From contig JAJDEP010000005.1 in the NCBI GenBank assembly GCA_029259715.1, positions 496,001 through 560,000 of the forward strand: a DNA stretch of 64,000 nt. Direction: 5' to 3'. This DNA is from Planctomycetota bacterium (lineage in GTDB: Bacteria > Planctomycetota > B15-G4). The position numbers and the translations under genes are program-made. The notes beneath the pieces are model-generated. The model was not told where the DNA came from. It worked only from the letters and a program-made list of their open reading frames with translations, and did not search any database. How positions within the stretch are numbered: position 1 is the first letter of the stretch; every line of letters begins with the position of its first letter. This document shows positions 35,490-42,756 of the stretch, piece by piece.

Positions 35490-37838
35490 ATGAGCATTCT
35501 TCTGCTGGTCCTCACCCTGGCCGTGTCCCCGCTCGCCGCGGACGACCTGACGACCCGCCTCGATGAGGTCCTCTTCCGGCTCGACGGCACCGCCGGTGCC
35601 CAGACCTGGGTCGACGCCCGCGAGCTCCGCGACCTCGCCCGCGAGGACACGGTCGTCTCGGTGCCCCACCTGGCCCAAGCCGCCGCCGAGAGCGACGGCG
35701 AACTCGCCTTGCTGCTGGCCGGCACGCTGATCGCCCTCGACGCCTCCGAGGAGGCCGCCGCGATCCTGCTGCCCATGGTGGGCAGCGACGACAGTCCGGC
35801 CGCGCTCAACCTCCTGGCACACCGCTCGTTCAAGAACGTCGAGTCGGTGGCCAACGGCCTCAGCCGGGCCCTTGAGCAGCCGCTGGCCCCGGACACACGC
35901 ATCGCCGTGGCCAAGGCGCTCGTGCGCGTCAGTCGCTCACGCACCAAGTTGCAGGCCCGGCGCGTCCTGCTCGACGGCCTCGAGAGTGATGAAGCCGAGA
36001 CCCGGGCCCTCGCCGCCCTGGCCCTGGCCGAGCTACGTGACTACGAGTCCGCCCGTCCGGTCCTGCAGCTGCTCGCAGCCGACCCGGGCGAACGCGGCCG
36101 CCTCGCCCGCGCCTATCTCGAGACCGACGACAAGAACAACTACTACCTCGAGAAGCTCTACAAGCAGGACTCGCTCCCGCGCTCGCCGGCGGTGAACAAC
36201 GGTGAGAGTTCGGGCGTCGGCTCCATCGATGTGCTCGAGGAGCTGATGGAGAAGATCATCCAGTTCCACCTGCTGGGCGAGCAGCTCGACAACAACGAGG
36301 GGCGCGAGCGGCTGATCAGCGCCGCGGCCCAGGGCATGCTCTCCTCCCTCGACCGCCACTCCACGTTCTTCGTGCCCAAGGACTACGACAAGTGGATCCT
36401 CGAGCTACGGCGGAACTACGCGGGCATCGGCGCCTACGTCGACACCATCGACGGCTACTTCACCATCACCCGCCCGATCTACTCGGGGCCGGCCTACCGC
36501 GCCGGACTGATGACCGGCGACCGCATCCTCAAGGTCGATGGTTGGGCCACCCGCGGCGAGATGAACGACGAGATCATCAAGCGCCTCAAGGGCGAACCCG
36601 ACACCGAGGTCACGGTCAGCATCTACCGCGACGGCTGGGAGGACGCCCAGGAGTTCGCCATCAACCGCGAGGTGATCCAGATCCCCAGCGTGAACTACGA
36701 GCTGCTCCCCGGGCAGATCGGTTACGTCGAGGTCCTGAGCTTCGCCGAGAGCACCACCGACGAGACCATCGTCGCCCTCAGCGCGCTCGAGGAGCAGGGC
36801 ATGAAGGGCCTGATCCTCGATCTGCGCAACAACAGCGGCGGCTACCTCGAAGAAGCCGTGCGCATGACCTCGCTCTTCCTCGAGCCGGGCGAGCTCGTCG
36901 TCTACACCCAGGGCCGCGGCGTGAAGAAGCGCGAGTACAAGGCGCGCCCCGAGCCGGTCAAGTTCGAGCGCCCGATGACGGTGCTCGTGAACCACCGCAG
37001 CGCGAGCGCCAGCGAGATCCTCTCCGGGGCATTGCAGGACCACGAGCGCGCGCGCATCGTGGGCAACCGGACGTTCGGCAAGGGCTCGGTCCAGCAGGAC
37101 CTCTCCCTGGCCACCCGCCCGGGGGACAAGCTGCTCACCGACCGCAACTACAACGGGCTCTACGACCCGGGTGATCAGTTCCTCGACCTCGACGAGAGTG
37201 ACGGCTACACGCCCGCCGCCCACGTCAAGATCACCAACGCCCGCTACTACCTCCCGTCGGGTCGGTCGATCCACACCGAGCTCGACCTCGACGGCCGCAT
37301 CGACAAGGAGGGCGGTGTCGAGCCCGACGTCGAGGTGTTCTTCAACGGCGGTCTGCAGGGCTGGGAGAACTTCGAGCTGTCCAAGCTCTATCAGCGCCTG
37401 CGCAAGGACTACGAGGTCAACGACCCCGATCACGTCGAGCCGTTCGTCGATCCGTTCGAGGCCTACGTCGACCGGCTCTACACCGAGGACCCCGAGCTGG
37501 TCGCCGAGCTGGCCGTGGGCGACGGGCACGATGTCGAGCGTTACCCCGGATTCACCGAGCTGCGCGCGCAACTCGAGACGCCGCTGCCCGATGAGACCGT
37601 CCGCCTCTGGTTGCGCAGCCGCTGGGTCCGCTCCCGCATCGCCGATGAGCGGGGACGTCAGCTGCCCGGGAACTTCACCTACGGCGACTGGCAGGAAGAC
37701 CGCCAGCTGCAGGCCGCGATCCGTGAGGTGGCGTCCCCGATGTCACTCGACCTCGCTGCCGTCGAAGGCTACGCCGAACTCGCTGAGAGCGAAGATCTCG
37801 AGAGCGAACTGGAGACGGAGGCCGGCCAGCCCCGCTGA
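35490..37838 (+). CDS. S41 C-terminal processing protease with PDZ and EF-hand-like insert
   Basis: A 782-residue exported protease. A signal peptide (MSILLLVLTLAVSPLA) is followed by a helical, HEAT-like region (about 20-230), a PDZ domain (about 300-380) and the S41 core with SASASEI (about 504-510, catalytic Ser) and FGKGSVQ (Lys531). A loop in the core carries DRNYNGLYDPGD (551-562), an EF-hand-like calcium motif not usual in CtpA/Prc. About 150 residues follow the core. It likely trims or degrades envelope proteins. I start at ATG 35490, which has GGAG upstream and begins the signal peptide. Confidence 0.92.
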   Translation: MSILLLVLTLAVSPLAADDLTTRLDEVLFRLDGTAGAQTWVDARELRDLAREDTVVSVPHLAQAAAESDGELALLLAGTLIALDASEEAAAILLPMVGSDDSPAALNLLAHRSFKNVESVANGLSRALEQPLAPDTRIAVAKALVRVSRSRTKLQARRVLLDGLESDEAETRALAALALAELRDYESARPVLQLLAADPGERGRLARAYLETDDKNNYYLEKLYKQDSLPRSPAVNNGESSGVGSIDVLEELMEKIIQFHLLGEQLDNNEGRERLISAAAQGMLSSLDRHSTFFVPKDYDKWILELRRNYAGIGAYVDTIDGYFTITRPIYSGPAYRAGLMTGDRILKVDGWATRGEMNDEIIKRLKGEPDTEVTVSIYRDGWEDAQEFAINREVIQIPSVNYELLPGQIGYVEVLSFAESTTDETIVALSALEEQGMKGLILDLRNNSGGYLEEAVRMTSLFLEPGELVVYTQGRGVKKREYKARPEPVKFERPMTVLVNHRSASASEILSGALQDHERARIVGNRTFGKGSVQQDLSLATRPGDKLLTDRNYNGLYDPGDQFLDLDESDGYTPAAHVKITNARYYLPSGRSIHTELDLDGRIDKEGGVEPDVEVFFNGGLQGWENFELSKLYQRLRKDYEVNDPDHVEPFVDPFEAYVDRLYTEDPELVAELAVGDGHDVERYPGFTELRAQLETPLPDETVRLWLRSRWVRSRIADERGRQLPGNFTYGDWQEDRQLQAAIREVASPMSLDLAAVEGYAELAESEDLESELETEAGQPR

Positions 37839-37853
37839 GGCGCGCCCGCGCGC

Positions 37854-39056
37854 TCACCCCCCCGAGGCGTCGGCCGCGGCCGTCGCCTGCGGCTCAGCAT
37901 CGTCGTCCTCGGGCGGGTTGGCCCAGGCCTGGTACAGCGGCTGACCCAATTCCCGCCAGCCGACCTTGCAGATCAACGCCAGGGGGATGGCGACGATGAC
38001 GCCCACCGTCCCCATCAGCGATCCGCCGGCGAGCAACACCACCACGATCATGACGGGATGCAGGCCCGTCTCCTTGCCGAGCAGGAGTGGGAACAGGACG
38101 GCGCCTTCGATGGCCTCGGCGGTGACGAACAGGCCGACCGCGTAGAGCATCAGCTCGGTGCCGCCGCCGGGCATGGTCAGGGCGATCACCGACGCCGGCA
38201 GCACGCCGGCCAGGAAGCCCGCGAACGGCACGAGGGAGAGCAGACCCGAGACCAGGGCGATGGGCAGGGCGTACGGGATGCCCAGGAACATCATGCCCAC
38301 CCACAGCATCAGCGCTTTGACGGCGCCGCAGAGCAGCCGGCCGCGAAGGAAGGCGACCAGCTCGCGGCCGATGTCGCCGGTGACCCGGTCGACCTGCTCG
38401 CGATAGCGCGGCGGCACGAGCAGGTGCAGCCGCCGCGACATGACCGCGTACTCGGCCAGAAAGAAGAACAGGTAGAAAGGGATCAGCACGAGCAGGGTGA
38501 TCAGCGCGACCACGCCGCCGGCCCATTGGGTCAGGCTGTCCACCATCTGCCCCACGACCTCGCCGGCGGGACGGGCGAAGTCTCCCAGCAGCTTCAGGAA
38601 CGACTGGCGCAGCTCATCGACGGTCGAACCCAGGAAATCGCTGTCGCTGTCGTCGAGCTGGGTGGTGACCCACCCCTCGAGGCGCTTGAGGGCGCCCGGG
38701 TCGAACTCGCCGTTGCCGTTCAGGTCGATGAATTCGTCGGGATGGTCGACGAGGCCGTCGGGGCTCACCAGCAGCAGGGGCTCACCCTGGAGGGCGTTGC
38801 GCAGTGCCTCGAACTGTCCGACCAGCCCCGACCCCGCGACGGCCACGAGGAATCCCGCCACGACGTAGAGCAGGATCACCGTCGCCACGCGCGGCATGCC
38901 GAGCCGCGCCGCGAAGTCCACCACCGGGTTGAGCACCACCGCCGCCAGCGCCGCCAGCAACACCGGCGTCAACACCGGCGAGAGGCTCCGCGCGAAGATC
39001 AGGATCGCGGCCACCACCAGCAGCGGGAAGGCGACCTTCCTCCACCGAATGGTCAT
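37854..39056 (-). CDS. AI-2E family (PerM/YdiK-like) transporter with EF-hand-like insert
   Basis: A 400-residue protein with the AI-2E/PerM fold: N-terminal helix pairs, an extracytoplasmic loop and a C-terminal bundle with GIPYALPIALVSGLLSLVPFAG and ALICKVGWRELGQPLYQ. Family members are permeases, some exporting small signals or Na+/H+. The loop holds DLNGNGEFDPGA (111-122), a good EF-hand-like match that resembles the insert in the convergent protease. ATG 39056 overlaps the Minf_1886 stop (ATGA). Substrate unknown. Confidence 0.88.
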   Translation of the reverse strand: MTIRWRKVAFPLLVVAAILIFARSLSPVLTPVLLAALAAVVLNPVVDFAARLGMPRVATVILLYVVAGFLVAVAGSGLVGQFEALRNALQGEPLLLVSPDGLVDHPDEFIDLNGNGEFDPGALKRLEGWVTTQLDDSDSDFLGSTVDELRQSFLKLLGDFARPAGEVVGQMVDSLTQWAGGVVALITLLVLIPFYLFFFLAEYAVMSRRLHLLVPPRYREQVDRVTGDIGRELVAFLRGRLLCGAVKALMLWVGMMFLGIPYALPIALVSGLLSLVPFAGFLAGVLPASVIALTMPGGGTELMLYAVGLFVTAEAIEGAVLFPLLLGKETGLHPVMIVVVLLAGGSLMGTVGVIVAIPLALICKVGWRELGQPLYQAWANPPEDDDAEPQATAAADASGG

Positions 39057-39475
39057 GCTCTCGACGGTCGACCCGTTCTCCAGGCCTTGTCGAAGGCCTC
39101 GCGGAAGTTGAACCCGTTACGGAAGTCCTCGAGGCGATCGCTGTCCTGCTTGTTCAGCAGACGCCCATCCACCAGGTCGAACACGATCTCACCGAAGTCG
39201 TCGGTGGTGCAGACGCCCCACCGCTCGAGCACGAGCCGCGCCAGAGGACCGTACTGCTCCAGCGCGAAGGCGCGCAGGCCCTCGAGCAGTTGCGGCGCGG
39301 AGATGTGGCGATCGGCCGCCAGCGGCTCGCTCGCGGCGCCACGACCCAGCCGGTCCTCACGCTCCAGCACGAAGTCGAGGGCCTGGAAGACAAAGTGATA
39401 GGCATCCGGCAAGAAGCGCAACTTGCGCTCCGCCAGGGCTTCGATACGAGCGTTGATGGAAGTCTCGGTCAGCAT
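39053..39475 (-). CDS. Minf_1886-family conserved protein
   Basis: A 140-residue protein. The blocks DAYHFVFQALDFVLERED, ISAPQLLEGLRAFALEQYGP, VLERWGVCTTDDFGEIVFDL and LNKQDSDRLEDFRNGFNF match a family common in Planctomycetes and Verrucomicrobia (Minf_1886/TIGR04138 from memory). Its function is unknown. I start at ATG 39475 rather than the upstream TTG. It is translationally coupled to the transporter gene. Confidence 0.85.
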   Translation of the reverse strand: MLTETSINARIEALAERKLRFLPDAYHFVFQALDFVLEREDRLGRGAASEPLAADRHISAPQLLEGLRAFALEQYGPLARLVLERWGVCTTDDFGEIVFDLVDGRLLNKQDSDRLEDFRNGFNFREAFDKAWRTGRPSRA

Positions 39476-39496
39476 GGGCAACCGGCCACGGAGGGC

Positions 39497-39518
39497 CCGA
39501 TGGTAATCAGACCATCGG
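39497..39518 (-). promoter_or_regulatory. Perfect 8-bp inverted repeat upstream of the Minf_1886 gene
   Basis: CCGATGGT and ACCATCGG flank a 6-base loop, 22 bases ahead of the ATG at 39475. The 103-base gap also holds CCCCTAGGGG (39577 region) and CCCCGAGATCTAGGGG near 39544-39559. These could be holB termination structures or an operator for the two-gene unit. Confidence 0.4.
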
Positions 39519-39578
39519 CCGTGCGGTGCTCTCCCTTGACGATCCCCGAGATCTAGGGGGCCGTGGCGGTTCGAACCC

Positions 39579-40643
39579 CTAGGGGTGCACCCGCAGGCTG
39601 GTCAGGGCCAGACCCAGTGCGGTCCACACGGCGGCGCCGGGGAGGTGCCGGCGCAGATCCTCTCCCGCCGCCAACAGTGCCTCCTCGCCCGCCAGCAGAG
39701 CCTCGGCAGCCGGCCAGCCTTCTGCGCCCTCCGGCGGTGGCGTCAGCAAGCGCTCGGGGGGCGCGCCCGAACGCCAGGCCACGAGATCCCGCAAGCGCGT
39801 GCGCATCAAATCGATCACGAGGCGCTGACGGGTGATGATGTCGCCCTCCTCACCGGCATCGACCAGCGCGGCCACTTCGGCCGCGAGCACGGCCCCCGGC
39901 GCCCGGCCGGTGAGCGTCGCGTCGAAGGCACGCCAGAGTCGCGGCAGGTCGAGGCCGTCCAGCGCCCGCAACAAGCCCGGCCGTCCCCTTGAGAGCCGGC
40001 GTTGCGCAGGCTCCGCCCAGGATGAGAAGGCTTCCATCTCCCGCTCGTCGAGCGGTGCGAGGCGCAGCGTCTGGCAGCGGGAACGGACTGTGTCGAGCAG
40101 CGCATCCGGGCGCGCCGACGTGAGCAGCAGCCGCCCGCCGCCCGGCGGCTCCTCGAGCACCTTCAGGAGTGCGTTCTGCGCTTCCTCATTCAGCTCATCG
40201 GCATCGACGAGGACGACCACGCGCGCCGGCGCCTCCACGGGTCGGATGGCCAGCGCCTTCAGGACGCGATCGCGCACCTGGCCCACCGTGATCTCGTGCC
40301 GCGAGCCCAGTTCATCCTCGGGGTCCCTCCGGACCACATGCAGGTCGGGGTGCTGCCCCGAGTCCACTTTGCGACACGGCGAACACGTCAGGCAGGGCTC
40401 GCCTCCCGGCGTGGGCGCGACGCACCACAATGACTGGACAGCCCACGTGGCGAAGCGGGCCTTGCCGATGCCCTCCTCGCCGCTGATCAGCAACGCCGGG
40501 GGCCAGCGCTCGGCCCGTTGGACGGCCGTCAGCGATCGGCGCGCCTCGACATGCCCCACCAGGGCCGCAGGGGCCGCCGGAACCGTCCCCCCGGGATTGC
40601 CAGAGCCGGACGCGGCGAGGGGCGCGCGGCGAGCCACCCTCAT
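39579..40643 (-). CDS. holB: DNA polymerase III subunit delta'
   Basis: A 354-residue clamp-loader AAA+ protein. It has the Walker-A-like GEEGIGKA (55-62), a four-Cys zinc site (C74, C84, C87, C90), VVLVDADELNEEAQNALLKV and the RSRCQ arginine-finger motif. The delta' subunit helps load the beta clamp. ATG 40643 overlaps the tmk stop (ATGA), and tmk-holB is a common bacterial pair. Confidence 0.9.
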   Translation of the reverse strand: MRVARRAPLAASGSGNPGGTVPAAPAALVGHVEARRSLTAVQRAERWPPALLISGEEGIGKARFATWAVQSLWCVAPTPGGEPCLTCSPCRKVDSGQHPDLHVVRRDPEDELGSRHEITVGQVRDRVLKALAIRPVEAPARVVVLVDADELNEEAQNALLKVLEEPPGGGRLLLTSARPDALLDTVRSRCQTLRLAPLDEREMEAFSSWAEPAQRRLSRGRPGLLRALDGLDLPRLWRAFDATLTGRAPGAVLAAEVAALVDAGEEGDIITRQRLVIDLMRTRLRDLVAWRSGAPPERLLTPPPEGAEGWPAAEALLAGEEALLAAGEDLRRHLPGAAVWTALGLALTSLRVHP

Positions 40644-41311
40644 TCACCCGCCGGAGCAGCGGATTCGTCGCACCGCCGGCCCAGGTCGGCCAGTCCGGCC
40701 CTCACGGTGGCGCCCACCGCCTCGGGATCCAGACTCCCGTCCACCACCACGAATCGGTCCGGCTCGGCCGCGGCGCAGGCGTCATAGGTCGCGGCCACGC
40801 GCCGGAAGTAATCCAGACCGCGCGCCTCGATCCGGTCCCGGTCGACGCCGGTCCCGCGCCCATCCAGGCGACGCGCGGCCTGCTCAGGGTCGAGCCGCAG
40901 CAACACGACGCGATCCGGACGCCTCCCGCCGGTGACCTCGTCACCCAGGGCGAGAATGGCCTCGACATCGAGGCCCAGGCCTCCGCCCTGGTACGCGGCC
41001 GTCGAGTAGCTGCTGCGATCGATGATGACGAGTGCGCCGCGCTCCAATGTCGGCAGCACGACTTGCGCGTAGAGCTCTGAGCGCGCCGCCATGTAGAGCA
41101 GCAGCTCTGCCCGCGGCCCGCGCGGGTCGCCCCGCAGCAGCAACTCACGCACCGCCTCGCCCATGGCCGTCCCGCCGGGTTCGCGCAACACCACGATCTC
41201 GCGGCCGGGCATGACGTCGGCGCGCAACCACTCGACCAGCCCCTCGATCTGCGTCGTCTTCCCCGCGCCGTCGATGCCTTCGAAGGCGACGAGGCAGCCG
41301 GGCCCTACCAC
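40640..41311 (-). CDS. tmk: Thymidylate kinase
   Basis: A 223-residue kinase with the P-loop EGIDGAGKTTQ (11-21), the REPGGTAMGE motif and DRSSYSTAAYQGGG. It phosphorylates dTMP to dTDP. I start at GTG 41311 (MVGPGCLVAFEG), which overlaps the DnaA-like gene by 7 bases; the upstream frame is shadow sequence. It sits between holB and the DnaA-like gene, giving a small replication cluster. Confidence 0.93.
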   Translation of the reverse strand: MVGPGCLVAFEGIDGAGKTTQIEGLVEWLRADVMPGREIVVLREPGGTAMGEAVRELLLRGDPRGPRAELLLYMAARSELYAQVVLPTLERGALVIIDRSSYSTAAYQGGGLGLDVEAILALGDEVTGGRRPDRVVLLRLDPEQAARRLDGRGTGVDRDRIEARGLDYFRRVAATYDACAAAEPDRFVVVDGSLDPEAVGATVRAGLADLGRRCDESAAPAGE

Positions 41312-42708
41312 GGCAGGTCGCGCTGGGCGCCCTCGAGACGTCCTTGCAGCGAATGCACCAGGCGATCGAAGCCTTCGTCGTTGTGGCGGCGACGCTCGAC
41401 CTGCCGCCGGGCATAGGCTGCCACCGACGGAGAGCGCAGGCCGAGGTGGCGGCACACCTGCCGGGCCGAGAGCCCGAGGCTGCGCGTCGCCAGGTAGACC
41501 ACGAGGTGGCGCGCCGCCGCCACTTCCCGGGCCTTCTCCGCCGAGCGGATGCGGGCGACGTCCACGCCCGTGGCCGTGCAAGCCATGTCGAGCAACGCGT
41601 CCATGCCCGCGGCACCGGGCAGGGCCCGATCCAGACGGCGCCGGACCCGCTCCATATCGAGCGCGCCGCCCCGCGCCGCCGCCTCGGCCGCCAGGCTCCC
41701 CAGCAGACCGACAGCGTCGGTGAGATTGCCCGGGCAGCGCGCGGCCACCGCCGCCGCGACGCCCGCGTCCACGGGCAGGTCCAACGTCGCGCAGACGGCC
41801 GCGAGGACTTCATTCCGGTCGGCCGTGTCGGGCTCGCCGACGGGCACGACCATGCCCGAGAGCCAACGCGAGACCAACCGCTCGTCCAGGCCGTGGATAT
41901 CCTGGGGCGCGTGGCGCGACAGCAGCAGGATGCGCCCGCCGCGCCCGCGCACATGCTCCATCAGCGTGACCAGTTCGGCCTGGGCCCGGCGCTGCCCGCG
42001 CAGTCGGTGGGCCTCGTCGAGCAGCAGCAAATCGCAGTCCGCCCACGTGCGGTGCAAGGCCGGCATGTCCTTCGAACGGATGGCGCGATAGACGTCGCGC
42101 GCGAGCGTCTCGCCCGAGACCACCAGCGGATGCGACGCCTCGCCCGCCTCGGTCAGCTTGCGCAGCGCCATGCGCCCGAGCTCGGTCTTGCCCGTCCCGG
42201 CCGGCCCGAACACGAGCAGCGGATTGAAGCCGCCGTCATGGGCCAGCACGAAGCGCTGCACGGCATCGAAGGCCAGTTGGTTGGAAGTCGAGCGCACGCA
42301 CCGCTCAGCCCAGGCCGGAGCGACCCCGTGGTCGGTCACGGCGTCGGGCAACCGCCGCGCCGTCCCGTTCTCTGTGCCGGTGCCGGTGCCGGTGCTCGTG
42401 CCGGAGCCAGCTCCCGTGCTCGTGCCCATGCCGGCGCTGGTGACCGCGCCGTTGATGCGTTCGACGGCCTGGGTCTGCACGCGCACCGGGCTGCCAGTCA
42501 ACTCTCGGAACAACGCTTCGAGGTCATCGCGGTAGCGGGCATCGATGGCGGCCTTGGCCGAGGGGTTCGCCACCTCGAGCGTGAACAACCCGCGACGAAA
42601 CGAAACCGGGACCGCGTCGCGCAACCAGAGGTCGCGGGTCTTGCGACCACGCAGACGCTCGAACGCGTCAACGACCGCCAACCAGATGTCTGTCCCGGGC
42701 ACACTCAT
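41305..42708 (-). CDS. Divergent DnaA-like replication-initiator AAA+ protein
   Basis: A 467-residue protein with DnaA architecture: an N-terminal domain I-like part (WLAVVDAFERLRG), a Gly/Thr-rich linker (about 89-119), AAA+ domain III with Walker A GPAGTGKT (168-175) and a Box-VII-like LDERLVSRW, and a helical domain IV (about 363-467). Two signatures are changed. Walker B reads LLLLDEAHRL instead of the DnaA LLIDDIQFL type, and the DnaA-box helix has LGLRSPSVAAYARRQ where DnaA has the GGRDHTTV block. It may be the initiator with altered origin specificity or a paralogue or regulator. ATG 42708 fits the domain I start. It overlaps tmk. Confidence 0.75.
   Translation of the reverse strand: MSVPGTDIWLAVVDAFERLRGRKTRDLWLRDAVPVSFRRGLFTLEVANPSAKAAIDARYRDDLEALFRELTGSPVRVQTQAVERINGAVTSAGMGTSTGAGSGTSTGTGTGTENGTARRLPDAVTDHGVAPAWAERCVRSTSNQLAFDAVQRFVLAHDGGFNPLLVFGPAGTGKTELGRMALRKLTEAGEASHPLVVSGETLARDVYRAIRSKDMPALHRTWADCDLLLLDEAHRLRGQRRAQAELVTLMEHVRGRGGRILLLSRHAPQDIHGLDERLVSRWLSGMVVPVGEPDTADRNEVLAAVCATLDLPVDAGVAAAVAARCPGNLTDAVGLLGSLAAEAAARGGALDMERVRRRLDRALPGAAGMDALLDMACTATGVDVARIRSAEKAREVAAARHLVVYLATRSLGLSARQVCRHLGLRSPSVAAYARRQVERRRHNDEGFDRLVHSLQGRLEGAQRDLPW
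42374..42440 (-). repeat. Short tandem repeat encoding the Gly/Thr linker
   Basis: Units close to GGTGCC repeat inside the DnaA-like gene and encode the GTSTGAGSGTSTGTGTGT linker. Repeats of this kind can change length by slippage in multiples of six, which would alter linker length without a frameshift. Confidence 0.6.
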
Positions 42709-42756
42709 AGGGACGGCCGAGGCTAGCAACGGCGCGACCGCAGAAGCAACCCGCGG

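Noticed and set aside
39568..39590. T-arm-like GGTTCGAAC suggesting a tRNA or tRNA-derived attachment site
   Set aside because: The flanking 5-bp T-stem does not pair on either strand, and no acceptor, anticodon or D arm can be built around it.
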